Below, piece after piece: positions 9,788-18,948 of a DNA stretch of 64,000 nucleotides. The position numbers and the translations under genes are program-made. How positions within the stretch are numbered: position 1 is the stretch's first letter; each line of letters starts with the position of its first letter. Source of the stretch: Peribacillus glennii (GTDB lineage: Bacteria; Bacillota; Bacilli; Bacillales; DSM-1321); the NCBI RefSeq assembly GCF_003429105.1, contig NZ_QVTD01000005.1, forward strand, positions 186,001 through 250,000, read 5' to 3'. Under the pieces are notes generated by a model. The model saw only the letters and a list, made by a program, of their open reading frames with translations, did no database searches and had not been told where the DNA came from.

Positions 9788-10100
9788 TTAAACTGTACCC
9801 TGCAGAGTAGACACTAAAAAAAACGGCTCTACAGGGTCTTTTTATGTTGAATGAAACCGGGGAGCTTGGTGATACCAGGAAGGTTAACTCACATTCGAAG
9901 AAAAATACGCCAGGCAGGAGGCGGACTCCACCTTTTGAGGAGCACGAGGTCGTGCCAAACCTGCTTAACAGGGAGTTCAAACAGGAGGTCATCTTTACTG
10001 ACATTACCTACCTGTTTTTATATTAGGATGTTACGAATGAAATTTTGGCCTATGAGGTCTCAGAGGTTTCTTCCACTACCATCATACCTTCGAACTGCTC
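9788..10100 (+). pseudogene. IS3-family transposase remnant, left and middle part
   Basis: After a terminal-repeat-like start and a hairpin (ACCCTGCAGAG 9797-9807 / CTCTACAGGGT 9827-9837), a degraded plus-strand frame gives VVPNLLNREFKQ, then FTDITYL, a stop, and in the same frame VTNEILAYEVSE. These are hallmark segments of the rve integrase core of IS3/IS150-group OrfB. OrfA and the first part of OrfB are deleted, about 11 codons are missing after DITYL, and the C-terminus is absent here. The complementary C-terminal piece is at 20595-20901. Confidence 0.8.
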
Positions 10101-10204
10101 GAAATCCGTTCATTAAGACATTTAGCAACTTGTATTGCCAATAGAATATGTCATTCAAGTCACTCATCAAAATACCGGACGACTATAATAGACACCAATA
10201 TTGA

Positions 10205-10239
10205 AAAAGAAATAACGATTCTTCAAATAGAAGAATCGT
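10205..10239 (-). terminator. Terminator of the catabolic operon
   Basis: Perfect 10-bp stem ACGATTCTTC / GAAGAATCGT (10215-10224 and 10230-10239) with a 5-nt loop. On the minus strand it is followed by the T-rich stretch TATTTCTTTTTC. It lies 178 nt past the last gene of the island operon. The rest of 10101-10417 holds nothing I recognise. Confidence 0.7.
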
Positions 10240-10417
10240 CAAATTCAAACTTTATTATTGATCAGTTAGTTCAGCTCTTACTTAGGAAGGAGTATTATAG
10301 TGTCAACATTTTTATCATTTTTGAGCTCCAATGCTCATTTTTCAGAGCAAATAAACCCGAGTTATATCCTGCACTAAAAAACATTTTTTTCAAGAGCCTT
10401 TCTACTACAAATTTTTC

Positions 10418-11914
10418 TTAGCCCTGAAAAACAGATGAGGTAATATTATTAGGGTTATCAGCTAAAAAATTCTTCACTGATTGTAATGCTTTCCATTTTT
10501 CATTCTCTACTGCAATTGGATCACGTCTTAATGAAGCTCTATTTTCAATCAAATATTCCTGTAGTTTCTCTACGTCAAGATCTCTTGGATGTACATTATT
10601 TAATACACTCAAAGCTGCTGCGGATCCGGCTGCTTGTCCAATCGCCATGACACCACCCTGCGTTCTGAAAGAACCATGAGCTTCGCTTGTGGCAGAAATA
10701 CACCTTCCCGCTATGACTAATCCATCTACTCCAGTCGGAATAAGGGCTCTGTATGGTATATCATATGAATCTTTTAGATCGGTCCATACACCTGCGTCAT
10801 CGGATTGTCCGTAACCTTCTCTTCCTACCATATTATGAACGTCAATTGGAAAGTATCCTCTAGCTATGACATCTTCTTGTTTTCGTCCATTAGTAACATC
10901 ATCAGCTGTAAGGACATAGTTTCCGATAATATGCCTCGTTTCCCGAACACCAATTTCATTCCCTGTAACGCTCAGAAACGCATTCTCAAAACCAGGGACA
11001 TACTTGGTCATGAATTTAACAATGGATTCAACCTGTCTGCGTCCATCAATCTCCGCTTTCGTCCGGCCGTCTCCATCCGTTGCATCAATATTAACCACTC
11101 TTGTGGAATTAAAATGAATGATTCCAGGATGAATCGAGTTAAGAAGCAATATAGAATCTCTTCCAATATAGAGTTCTTCCTTATTAATGGCCTCTCTTAC
11201 AAATCTATTAAATCCTTGAGCAACAAAATACTTTTTGGATAATTTATCAGAGAACTTCCTTACTGGAACAAAATCAGATTTCCACTCGAATTCATCCGGG
11301 TTTTCCAACATAAATTGGTAAAGCTTTTCGGTATTCACATTACCCATTTCGAACATAAGGGTTGCTGGCTGTGTTTTTCCATCTTTCATTCGTCCAAAAG
11401 TAAATTCCGCCCCTGCTTTTTCTGCCACATCACCGTCACCAGTCGCATCTACCACTATTTTAGCTTTTAATATATTTTCTCCTGATTTGTTTACTACATT
11501 TATGCCTGTGACACGATTCCCTTCAACGATGGTACGGTTGAAAAAAGAATGAAATAATACATCAACTCCTGCTTCCTTCACCATTTCATAAGCGATCCAC
11601 TTATATCTTTCTCTGTCATAGAAACAAGAATAAGAACCACTTCCATGCTCATAAAGAGTTTTCATGTGCCCTGTGCTTGCCCCATATTCCACCATTCTAT
11701 CAATGAATTCCTGAGGAATTCCTTTAACCACTTGTTCATCTCCAAAATGAAATGGGGATATAGGCCCTAGAGCTGCCGAAGTAGGTGCCCCTCCGAGAAA
11801 ACCGTTCTTATCTACGAGTAGCGTCCGAACCCCTGCCCTCCCGGCTGCAATAGCGGCAATAAACCCAGAAGGGCCTCCCCCCATTATGATTACATCATAT
11901 TCTTTAGAGATCAT
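10418..11914 (-). CDS. FAD-dependent oxidoreductase (FAD_oxidored family)
   Basis: A 498-residue flavoprotein. The dinucleotide-binding motif GGGPSGFIAAIAAGRAG is at about residues 12-28 after a short beta strand, with an acidic residue (Asp39) ending the second strand, as is usual for FAD. The segments VVDATGDGDVAEKAGAEF (about 153-170) and VIAGRCISATSEAHGSFRTQG (C-terminal half) are typical of PF12831-like oxidoreductases. The protein lacks a signal peptide. It is the last gene of the island operon; ATG 11914 follows GGAGGTGAAGAGG. It probably oxidises a hydroxylated intermediate, but the substrate is unknown. A 146-nt gap separates it from the BNR gene. Confidence 0.85.
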   Translation of the reverse strand: MISKEYDVIIMGGGPSGFIAAIAAGRAGVRTLLVDKNGFLGGAPTSAALGPISPFHFGDEQVVKGIPQEFIDRMVEYGASTGHMKTLYEHGSGSYSCFYDRERYKWIAYEMVKEAGVDVLFHSFFNRTIVEGNRVTGINVVNKSGENILKAKIVVDATGDGDVAEKAGAEFTFGRMKDGKTQPATLMFEMGNVNTEKLYQFMLENPDEFEWKSDFVPVRKFSDKLSKKYFVAQGFNRFVREAINKEELYIGRDSILLLNSIHPGIIHFNSTRVVNIDATDGDGRTKAEIDGRRQVESIVKFMTKYVPGFENAFLSVTGNEIGVRETRHIIGNYVLTADDVTNGRKQEDVIARGYFPIDVHNMVGREGYGQSDDAGVWTDLKDSYDIPYRALIPTGVDGLVIAGRCISATSEAHGSFRTQGGVMAIGQAAGSAAALSVLNNVHPRDLDVEKLQEYLIENRASLRRDPIAVENEKWKALQSVKNFLADNPNNITSSVFQG

Positions 11915-12060
11915 TTCCTCTTCACCTCCAATAAATATTTACTGTCCCTTTGATTAAATAGTTAATTATTTAGATGATGTACAATTCGAATCTCACTTTT
12001 CTATTAATGAGTTAAGCATATTTCTAAATAAAAATTTCAGCGTACTTAATAAGAGAAGTC

Positions 12061-13110
12061 TTAAATTTCCGAAATCTTTATATAATGATAGATTATATTT
12101 TTCCTGTTCCATGTGTAGGTCACATGGAGCTCATCATCAACGCTTATAATGGCTGGATAGGAAAATTCCCCTTTTTCTAGTTCAAGATGATGCGGTTCAG
12201 TCCAAGATGCGCCATTATCAAGGGAGAGGCTTATTGAAATAGGGGACCTTTCCGTCCAATTTCCGGAAACCGGATTATATACTAATGCCAAATCTCCATT
12301 ATTAAATTTCACCACATCTATACCGCTATTATTATTGGGCAACTGAGTCGGATATGCCGGGCACCAGGTGGCGCCATAGTCCTTAGAGTCGCTTCTGTAG
12401 ATTTTCCCCCTCGTGCTCCTAAGCAACATATGCACACGCCCCGGTTCGGACTCCCATAACGTCGGCTGGATGACACCGTCCCATTGAAACACTTTTTCTA
12501 AATCGCATTCCCATAAGGCTTCCTCTTTTAGTCCCTCCCAAATCCTATCCGTATGTTCTTTCTCCATCTTATGATCAATTGGGACGTCTTTCTTTAACCA
12601 AGAATGGCCTTTGTCTTTAGAAATGTCCACAAAAGCATCCCATTCACGATCATCTTCAATAGATCCAGGTGCTATCCACCATCCATTGGAAAGAACGATC
12701 ACTTTATTTTTCACAGGTCCTCGTGGAAGGATATCCCCTTGCACAAGTTCCTGGCTTTCGGTCCATGAATGTCCAAAATCCTCAGAAACGGTATACATTG
12801 TTTTCCAGGTGTGAACCGTATCCCCAACTTTATAGTACAAGTGAATTTTATTTTCGTTGAGATGAAGCACTGGATTCCAATGTGGAATGCCCTCTCTATA
12901 GATTTTCCGTTCCGGTTCCAGCCACTTGCCATTCACTTTCCTCGATAACCAAATGGCGGTATCCCCTGTGCCTTCCCGAGTGCCTGCAAAATAAGCGACA
13001 AGTAATTCTCCATTAGGAAGTTTAGTAATGGTGGATGCATGGCAATTGTTGAAGTAATCTTGTTTTTGTTTCATAACTATTTCTTTTTTTATTTGTTTTA
13101 TTTTAGGCAT
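12061..13110 (-). CDS. Sialidase-fold (BNR/Asp-box) protein, cytoplasmic
   Basis: A 349-residue beta-propeller protein with four clear Asp boxes (S-x-D-x-G-x-[ST]-W): SEDFGHSW, SKDKGHSW, SKDYGATW and SLDNGASW. It has no signal peptide, so it should act inside the cell. The FRIP motif of classical sialidases is replaced by NCHASTITKLPNGELLVAYF, so it belongs to the predicted-neuraminidase group (COG4692-like) rather than to proven GH33 enzymes. ATG 13110 overlaps the tctA stop by 8 nt (ATGCCTAA) after a weak GAGGGAAAG site; a second in-frame ATG is at 13074. Possible roles are hydrolysis or lactonase-like processing of the imported sugar acid; no activity is assigned. Confidence 0.8.
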   Translation of the reverse strand: MPKIKQIKKEIVMKQKQDYFNNCHASTITKLPNGELLVAYFAGTREGTGDTAIWLSRKVNGKWLEPERKIYREGIPHWNPVLHLNENKIHLYYKVGDTVHTWKTMYTVSEDFGHSWTESQELVQGDILPRGPVKNKVIVLSNGWWIAPGSIEDDREWDAFVDISKDKGHSWLKKDVPIDHKMEKEHTDRIWEGLKEEALWECDLEKVFQWDGVIQPTLWESEPGRVHMLLRSTRGKIYRSDSKDYGATWCPAYPTQLPNNNSGIDVVKFNNGDLALVYNPVSGNWTERSPISISLSLDNGASWTEPHHLELEKGEFSYPAIISVDDELHVTYTWNRKNIIYHYIKISEI

Positions 13111-14596
13111 GGCTTTCCCTCTTTTTAAACCGATTCCATAGAATTGGCCCAAACAGCGTTAAGACCGTAAGCAATATAAGGCCGGCACTGATAGGTCTCA
13201 TCATAAATATACTGTAGTCCCCTTGAGACATGACTAACGATCTCCTAAAGTTCGATTCCAGCATTGGGCCCAAAACAAGAGCTATGATGATTGGCGAAAT
13301 AGGGAAATCCAATTTTAGAAGAAAATAACCAATAAAGCCAGCAGCAACCATAATATAGACATCAATGATATCGTTATTCATTGAAAATGAGCCAACTACG
13401 CATAATACTAAAATAATCGGTGTCAAAATGGGTTTTGGTATATTTAGTACCTTTGTAAAAGGCCTAATGAACAAAAACCCCAAAATAATCATAAAGATAT
13501 TTGCAAGAATAAAGCCTGTATAAATGCCGTAAATTTGATCAGGATGTTCCGTAAATAGCAAAGGCCCTGGCTGAAGTCCTTGAACCATAAGTGCCCCTAA
13601 AATAATAGCCGTAACTGTATCCCCTGGTATCCCAAGTGTAAGCAGCGGCACCATTGCTCCACCGGTCACACTGTTATTTGCCGCTTCTGGAGCAGCAATG
13701 CCTTCAGGTGCCCCCTTACCGAATTTTTCAGGCTCTTTGGAGGATTTTTTCGTTTGATTATAAGAAAGAAAGGCCGCGATATCCCCACCTGTTCCGGGAA
13801 TTGCTCCGATAATGGATCCAATCAAGCTTCCCTGAAAGATTGGGTAATTCGTTTTTTTGATATCTTCCTTCGTCGGCAATACTCTCTGAATTTTCACTTT
13901 AATTTTTTCAACATTTTCTCCAACGCCTTCTTCTACGGTCATTAATACTTGTGAAAAAGCAAATAATCCGATAAGGATGGGAATAAAGGAAACCCCGCCC
14001 ATGAGATACATTGTATCAAACGTAAAACGTGTCATCCCGGTAATACTATCCAGCCCAATGGTGGCGATAAACAACCCAATCGCACCTCCAATCAATCCTT
14101 TAAGAATGGATTTACCGGAAATACTGGTAATGATGCTTAAGCCAAATATCGCAAGAGCAAAGAACTCCGGCGGGCCGAATTGAAGGGCCACTGTTGCTAA
14201 TAAGGGTGCTAAGAATATTAATACTAAAGCGCTAAACATTCCACCAACACCGGAAGAATACGTCGAAATGGCTAGTGCCCGGTCCGCCTCACCCTTTTGA
14301 GCCATCGGATATCCATCCAATCCAGTGACAACAGCACCTGGGTTTCCAGGTGTATTAAGTAGAATGGAGGAGATCGATCCTCCATAACCGGCACCACAAT
14401 ATATGCCAAGAAGCATAAGAATGCCAGTTATGCCCTCTAAGTTGAATGTTAAAGGGAATAAAAGGGCAACCCCCATAGTTGTTGTTAACCCTGGCAAGGC
14501 CCCAATAATGATGCCGACCAAAACACCTAGAAATATAACGGTTATGGACGTAAATGAAAACACATTGGAGAAAGCAGCCATTAAATTTTCAATCAT
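13103..14596 (-). CDS. tctA: Tripartite tricarboxylate transporter, large membrane subunit TctA
   Basis: A 497-residue membrane protein of the TctA family (PF01970) with about 11-12 hydrophobic segments. It shows the conserved repeats [20 protein letters not shown] (N-terminal half) and [22 protein letters not shown] (centre), plus [20 protein letters not shown] and [19 protein letters not shown]. TctA is the main translocation subunit of TTT systems, which import carboxylates with a periplasmic or surface binding protein. It follows tctB by 20 nt and overlaps the BNR gene by 8 nt. ATG 14596 follows GAGGTGATT. Confidence 0.95.
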   Translation of the reverse strand: MIENLMAAFSNVFSFTSITVIFLGVLVGIIIGALPGLTTTMGVALLFPLTFNLEGITGILMLLGIYCGAGYGGSISSILLNTPGNPGAVVTGLDGYPMAQKGEADRALAISTYSSGVGGMFSALVLIFLAPLLATVALQFGPPEFFALAIFGLSIITSISGKSILKGLIGGAIGLFIATIGLDSITGMTRFTFDTMYLMGGVSFIPILIGLFAFSQVLMTVEEGVGENVEKIKVKIQRVLPTKEDIKKTNYPIFQGSLIGSIIGAIPGTGGDIAAFLSYNQTKKSSKEPEKFGKGAPEGIAAPEAANNSVTGGAMVPLLTLGIPGDTVTAIILGALMVQGLQPGPLLFTEHPDQIYGIYTGFILANIFMIILGFLFIRPFTKVLNIPKPILTPIILVLCVVGSFSMNNDIIDVYIMVAAGFIGYFLLKLDFPISPIIIALVLGPMLESNFRRSLVMSQGDYSIFMMRPISAGLILLTVLTLFGPILWNRFKKRESHA

Positions 14597-14616
14597 ATAA
14601 TCACCTCAACATGTTA

Positions 14617-15051
14617 CTAGGTTGGTAATGGTGTTCCGAACAAAACAGCAAAAACAAAATAGATGAACAGGGTAAAAAGAACTGATACCGGGATTAGATA
14701 CATTTTCTTCCTATACCCCATAAAATAAATAGATGTTAATAAAAAGGCAATGGTAGTCCATAAAAAACCAATAAAATTAAGTGAAATTGAATAGATTATT
14801 ACAATAGCAACCAAGCCATAAACCTGCTTGTTTTCTTTTGTAAAAAAATATATTTTCTTAATATCCTTATTCTTTAAATTGGATATAAACAGAAGAACCC
14901 CTAAAAAGATACTGAGATATCCTAAAATAGTTGGGAAAACCCCCGGACCTGGGGCGTCCGATACCACTCTCGGAAAATCTTTTGAAAGATATATGACAGC
15001 CACTCCAAAGATCATGGTTAAAATCGCAACGATAAAATTGCCTTTTCTCAT
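14617..15051 (-). CDS. tctB: Tripartite tricarboxylate transporter, small membrane subunit TctB
   Basis: A 144-residue protein with four predicted membrane segments, typical of TctB (PF07331). The DAPGPGVFPTILG motif follows the first segment, as in the family. It pairs with TctA. ATG 15051 follows AAGGAGGG. It lies 61 nt after tctC and 20 nt before tctA. Confidence 0.92.
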   Translation of the reverse strand: MRKGNFIVAILTMIFGVAVIYLSKDFPRVVSDAPGPGVFPTILGYLSIFLGVLLFISNLKNKDIKKIYFFTKENKQVYGLVAIVIIYSISLNFIGFLWTTIAFLLTSIYFMGYRKKMYLIPVSVLFTLFIYFVFAVLFGTPLPT

Positions 15052-15112
15052 GCATACCCTCCTTAACTGGCGCTAGATGATGCATGATCCCATCACCTAA
15101 CGCATTTTGTAT

Positions 15113-16084
15113 CTACAATTTCATATCCTTCAATAATTCCCCATAGTAATTGTGATCTTCTTCGATCATATTTTTAAGCTCTTCGCCCTCTATTTCAACC
15201 GGTTGAATCCCTTGTTTTTCCAAGAACTTCTTAAATTCAGGATCCTTTGAAGTTTTACTGAATATCTCATTCAAAGAGTCCATGATTTCATCCGGTGTAT
15301 CCGCCGGAGCGTTTAATGCTGCCCATGCTCGGATGGTGATGTCATAACCTAGTTCTTTGAAAGTTGGTACCTCTGGGAACAGTGGAAGTTTCTCGTCACT
15401 CATAATAGCTAATACTTTTATCTTGCCAGCATCAATTTGTGCCTTAGCAATTCCAGGTGCCACAGATACGGCATCAAGATGACCGCCAACTAAAGCTGCA
15501 ACCGCTGGAGCGCTTCCTTCATTGTAGGGGACGTGTGTAAACTTAACACCGGTCTTATCTTCAACTGCGACAGAAGCTAAGTGGAAAATAGTGCCTACTC
15601 CTGAATTTCCAACCTTAAGTTTCCCAGGGTTTTTCTTGGCATGTTCAAGAAATTCCTCTAAGGTGTTATAAGGTGCATCTGCAGGAACCATTATGGAAGC
15701 CGGATCGGCAATTGGAGCTACGATAGGACTAAAGTCTTTGTAATCTACAGGTGAGCGATTCATGTGTGGAAGCATGGCCAATTCTACTGTGGTCATTGTT
15801 AATGTATAGCCGTCCTTCTTGGCTTTTGATCCTTCGACCATCCCGGTAACACCATTGCCGCTAGGCTTATTTACCACTACAATATTTTGGTCGATTTGCT
15901 TTTTGGCATATTCAGCTAAACCTCGTGCCGTAAGGTCGGTTCCTCCTCCTGGAGCCTTAGGAACGATAAGCGTAATATCTTTTTCTGGAAACTTATTTTC
16001 CTTTGTCGCACTGCTGTCACTGCTGCATCCAATCAGTAGTGTAGCCATAAAAATAAAAACAATGGTTGAAGCTAACTTTTTCAT
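15113..16084 (-). CDS. tctC: Tripartite tricarboxylate transporter, substrate-binding lipoprotein TctC
   Basis: A 323-residue binding protein (Bug/TctC family, PF03401). The signal sequence MKKLASTIVFIFMATLLIGC ends in a lipobox with Cys20, so it is anchored to the outer face of the membrane. The conserved start of the mature domain, ITLIVPKAPGGGTDLTARGLA, and the later FTHVPYNEGSAPAVAALVGGHLDAV are family hallmarks. Bug proteins bind organic acids through their carboxylate; the precise ligand is not predictable. It is first of the transporter genes and follows the kinase by 41 nt. ATG 16084 follows AAAGGGG. Confidence 0.95.
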   Translation of the reverse strand: MKKLASTIVFIFMATLLIGCSSDSSATKENKFPEKDITLIVPKAPGGGTDLTARGLAEYAKKQIDQNIVVVNKPSGNGVTGMVEGSKAKKDGYTLTMTTVELAMLPHMNRSPVDYKDFSPIVAPIADPASIMVPADAPYNTLEEFLEHAKKNPGKLKVGNSGVGTIFHLASVAVEDKTGVKFTHVPYNEGSAPAVAALVGGHLDAVSVAPGIAKAQIDAGKIKVLAIMSDEKLPLFPEVPTFKELGYDITIRAWAALNAPADTPDEIMDSLNEIFSKTSKDPEFKKFLEKQGIQPVEIEGEELKNMIEEDHNYYGELLKDMKL

Positions 16085-16125
16085 AAAACTTATCCCCTTT
16101 TTCTTATATTTTTGGCTAAGAAAGC

Positions 16126-17790
16126 CTACATGCTGTTTTTAAGGTTTTTCAACTCCACCATGACATCGTTTTCCCCATACCCAAAATAATCGTGGAGTTT
16201 CAAATAGTGCTTATATAGCTTGTTATATTTGTCTACATGTTCTTGAATTGGGACGAAAAATTCTTCTTTCACACGCGCCATCTTTTCTGCAGCTTCAATT
16301 ATATTGTCATAGCCCCCCTTGTCTTTTCCAGCCGCCACTGCTCCAAACATGGCAGCTCCAAGGGCAGGATCCTGTGACGATTCAGCTACTTTGATTTCCC
16401 GATTGGTCACATCCGCATAGATTTGCATCAAAAGCCTGTTTCGCTGAGGAAGTCCTCCGCAAGCAAAAATTTCTTTCACTTCTAAACCAGATTCCAGAAA
16501 GCTGTCTATGATTTTACGAGTACCAAATGCGGTAGCTTCTAAGAGCGCACGGTAAATTTCTTCCGGTTTAGTGGCCAAAGTGTAACCAAGGATCAAACCC
16601 GACAAATCCGCATCCACAAGTACCGAGCGATTTCCATTCCACCAATCCAGAGCGAGAAGCCCGGTTTGGCCAGGTTTGTAAGCGGATGCATTTTTCTCCA
16701 GCCATTCATGAATGCCCACATTTTCCTGATCTGCCTGAAACTTAACATACTCCGGTATTCCGTGCTCCACAAACCAAGCAAAGATATCTCCGACTGCGGC
16801 TTGTCCAGCCTCATACCCAAAAGTGCCTGGGATCATTCCGTCTTCTACTACTCCGCAAACTCCTTCGACCTTCGTTTCTTTATGCGATAGAAGCATATGG
16901 CAGGTGGAAGTGCCCATCGCCATGACCAACTGACCTTCTCGGACCGCCCCCACCGCAGGAACAGAAGCATGGGCGTCAATGATTCCAACTGCAACGGACG
17001 TGCCTGGCAGTAGCCCAATTCTTTTTGCCATCGCCTCGGTTAACTCGCCTGCTCTATTTCCGACAGGAACGATCGGCCCGCCCATCTTTGTATCCAGAAT
17101 GTTCTCCAGCCGAGGATCCAACTCCGAGAAAAAATCTTTGTCAGGATATCCATCCTCTTTGTGCCAAAAGCTTTTGTATCCGCTGGTTGAACTGCTTCTG
17201 GATATATTTCCTGTCAATTTGTATGTAAGCCAGTCACACGCTTCAAAAAACACATCGGTTGCTTCAAACACATCCGGGGACTCTCGCAAAATTTGAAGAA
17301 TTTTGGGAAGCATCCATTCAGAGGAAATTTTCCCACCATATCGACTTAAAAATGCTTCTCCTCGTTTCTCCGCCAGCTCCGTAATCTCGTCCGCCTCGCT
17401 TTGAGCGGCATGATGTTTCCAGAGCTTAACCCAACTATGGGGGTTATCCCTCCATTTCAGATCCAAACATAAAGGCTCCATGTCCTCATTCAATGGCATC
17501 ATCGTACAGGATGTAAAATCGATTCCGATCCCAATAACGTCTTCAGGTTTCACCTGAACCGATTGCATAACCTTCGGAATCATTTGGTACAGCACTTCCA
17601 AATAATCGTCAGGGTGTTGCAAAGCCCAGTCATGTCCAAGAACCGTTCCACTTGGAAGGACGTTGTCTATGACACCACTTTTGTAAGGGTTTACACAAAC
17701 CGCTAGTTCCTCGCCTGTTTGAACATTAACAAGTAAGACCCTGCCCGACTGAGTTCCGTAATCGACACCTATTGCATATTTAGCTGTCAT
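16126..17790 (-). CDS. Ribulokinase-like FGGY carbohydrate kinase (AraB-like)
   Basis: A 554-residue FGGY-family kinase resembling AraB over its full length. N-terminal ATPase-fold motif [17 protein letters not shown] (residues 5-21), conserved [47 protein letters not shown] and the C-terminal [19 protein letters not shown]. AraB phosphorylates L-ribulose to L-ribulose 5-phosphate. Neither araA nor araD is in the window, and the partners here are a TTT importer and a DapA-like enzyme, so the true substrate may be another ketose or polyol. ATG 17790 follows AAGGAGGG. It heads the operon araB-tctCBA-BNR-FAD oxidoreductase behind its own promoter and operator (17971-18009). Confidence 0.88.
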   Translation of the reverse strand: MTAKYAIGVDYGTQSGRVLLVNVQTGEELAVCVNPYKSGVIDNVLPSGTVLGHDWALQHPDDYLEVLYQMIPKVMQSVQVKPEDVIGIGIDFTSCTMMPLNEDMEPLCLDLKWRDNPHSWVKLWKHHAAQSEADEITELAEKRGEAFLSRYGGKISSEWMLPKILQILRESPDVFEATDVFFEACDWLTYKLTGNISRSSSTSGYKSFWHKEDGYPDKDFFSELDPRLENILDTKMGGPIVPVGNRAGELTEAMAKRIGLLPGTSVAVGIIDAHASVPAVGAVREGQLVMAMGTSTCHMLLSHKETKVEGVCGVVEDGMIPGTFGYEAGQAAVGDIFAWFVEHGIPEYVKFQADQENVGIHEWLEKNASAYKPGQTGLLALDWWNGNRSVLVDADLSGLILGYTLATKPEEIYRALLEATAFGTRKIIDSFLESGLEVKEIFACGGLPQRNRLLMQIYADVTNREIKVAESSQDPALGAAMFGAVAAGKDKGGYDNIIEAAEKMARVKEEFFVPIQEHVDKYNKLYKHYLKLHDYFGYGENDVMVELKNLKNSM

Positions 17791-17811
17791 TTCTTCCCTC
17801 CTTATCCTTAG

Positions 17812-17858
17812 TGGTTACCTTTGGCCTTATAATTAGTTCCAATCAAGTTCGGTAACCA
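17812..17858. repeat. Inverted repeat in the araB-like leader
   Basis: TGGTTACC (17812-17819) and GGTAACCA (17851-17858) form a perfect 8-bp inverted repeat with a 31-nt loop in the roughly 180-nt leader, a few bases upstream of the kinase ribosome site. It could be an RNA stem or a second DNA-binding site. Confidence 0.45.
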
Positions 17859-17970
17859 AATCCTATATAATCGAAAGTCTTTAACGCAGTCGAAACCCTG
17901 GGAAGATAAAATTAGTACTTCTCTATTGTAAAATGAAATCGGGATTCAAAGCAGTGAGACGAGAATCGCC

Positions 17971-18009
17971 ATATTACAAGTATGATTAAGATAGGTAAAA
18001 CGTTTTAGC
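17971..18009 (-). promoter_or_regulatory. Promoter and LacI-type operator of the kinase-transporter operon
   Basis: The near-perfect palindrome GGTAAAACGTTTTAGC (17994-18009; perfect core TAAAACGTTTTA 17996-18007) lies just past the dapA-like stop codon. It overlaps a minus-strand promoter: -35 TTTACC (17999-17994), 17-bp spacer, -10 TAATAT (17976-17971). The same motif occurs at the lacI promoter, so the island repressor is the expected ligand. A central CG in a 16-bp palindrome is typical of LacI-family operators. Confidence 0.7.
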
Positions 18010-18017
18010 ATCATTAC

Positions 18018-18944
18018 TTATCTAAAAATACTCCCTTGTTCTGCATCTTGCCACTGCTTATATACTTCGTAGAATACATCAACTGCTTTTTTGGCCTCAG
18101 GGTTTAGTTCGACCGGCCATCGGCAGAACGTTTCCATTGATATTCCTTGCAACTTGGCTAAGTATTTAGCTGTTGCAGGATAACCAAAACGCAAAACGCT
18201 ATCTAAAAATACCAAATATTGATGCAATTTTTTAGCATGAAGTGACGAATGATCTTTACTTGCTTCTTTCCAAAATTCTACAACTAATTCATTGAAGGCA
18301 GCTGAAGTAATGGCCATGATTCCTTTTGCGTCAGCCGCAATGGCATCGAGCATAAATGGTGTGTTTGCCTGATAAACCAATGAATTGCCATTGGTTTCGA
18401 TTATTTTTGCTTTGATCCCTTCAAAGGTGCAAGTTGTGTCTTTGATTCCTTTTATCCCAAACTCGTTTGTCAGTTTCCCCCATATTTCTGGCGAAATAAA
18501 GTAGGGGTTAGTCTGGGGCCACTCATATAGGAAGACAGGAATATCGGCTACATTAGCGAGTTGTGCAAAGTAATCCATAAGTCTATCTTGCTCTTCTCCA
18601 AGGCCTTCAGGTGGAACTAATACGATTCCAGAGACCCCTGTGTCTATCATTCTACGAACCTCTTCCTTATGCTCCAAAATATCATGCTGAACATTGGCTG
18701 TTGCGAGAACCGGAGTGCCCCCTGCACGATTTACCGTTTGTTGAGAAAGCATCAATCGTTCTTCCAGTGTCAACCATTTCATCTCACTGCTTCCACATAC
18801 GGCAAATAGACCGTGTGGTTTTGCCGCTAATTGCCAGTCTACATATTCATCATATGTTTTCCAGTCAATTTCCAAATTTTGTTTAAATGGAGTAAGCATA
18901 AGAGAAAATACGCCCTCATGCTGTATTTCTTTTTGATTTGTCAT
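18018..18944 (-). CDS. DapA-family (dihydrodipicolinate synthase/N-acetylneuraminate lyase superfamily) enzyme
   Basis: A 308-residue class I TIM-barrel aldolase of the DHDPS superfamily. The Schiff-base lysine is Lys168 (IKGIKDTT), the catalytic tyrosine Tyr140 (FLYEWP). The carboxylate-binding GTTGE/GSTGE loop is changed to CGSSEMK (about 50-56). ATG 18944 follows AAAGGAGA; a longer start overlapping lacI is less likely. The lacI stop lies only 4 nt upstream, so the two are coupled. True dapA would sit with lysine genes; here the context argues for a sugar-acid aldolase or dehydratase acting on a 2-keto-3-deoxy acid. That substrate class is inference. Confidence 0.85.
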   Translation of the reverse strand: MTNQKEIQHEGVFSLMLTPFKQNLEIDWKTYDEYVDWQLAAKPHGLFAVCGSSEMKWLTLEERLMLSQQTVNRAGGTPVLATANVQHDILEHKEEVRRMIDTGVSGIVLVPPEGLGEEQDRLMDYFAQLANVADIPVFLYEWPQTNPYFISPEIWGKLTNEFGIKGIKDTTCTFEGIKAKIIETNGNSLVYQANTPFMLDAIAADAKGIMAITSAAFNELVVEFWKEASKDHSSLHAKKLHQYLVFLDSVLRFGYPATAKYLAKLQGISMETFCRWPVELNPEAKKAVDVFYEVYKQWQDAEQGSIFR

Positions 18945-18948
18945 TCCA

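Noticed and set aside
17994-18009. Reading the operator as a CcpA cre site
   Set aside because: It lacks the TG...CA ends of the cre consensus and matches the lacI-leader sites better.
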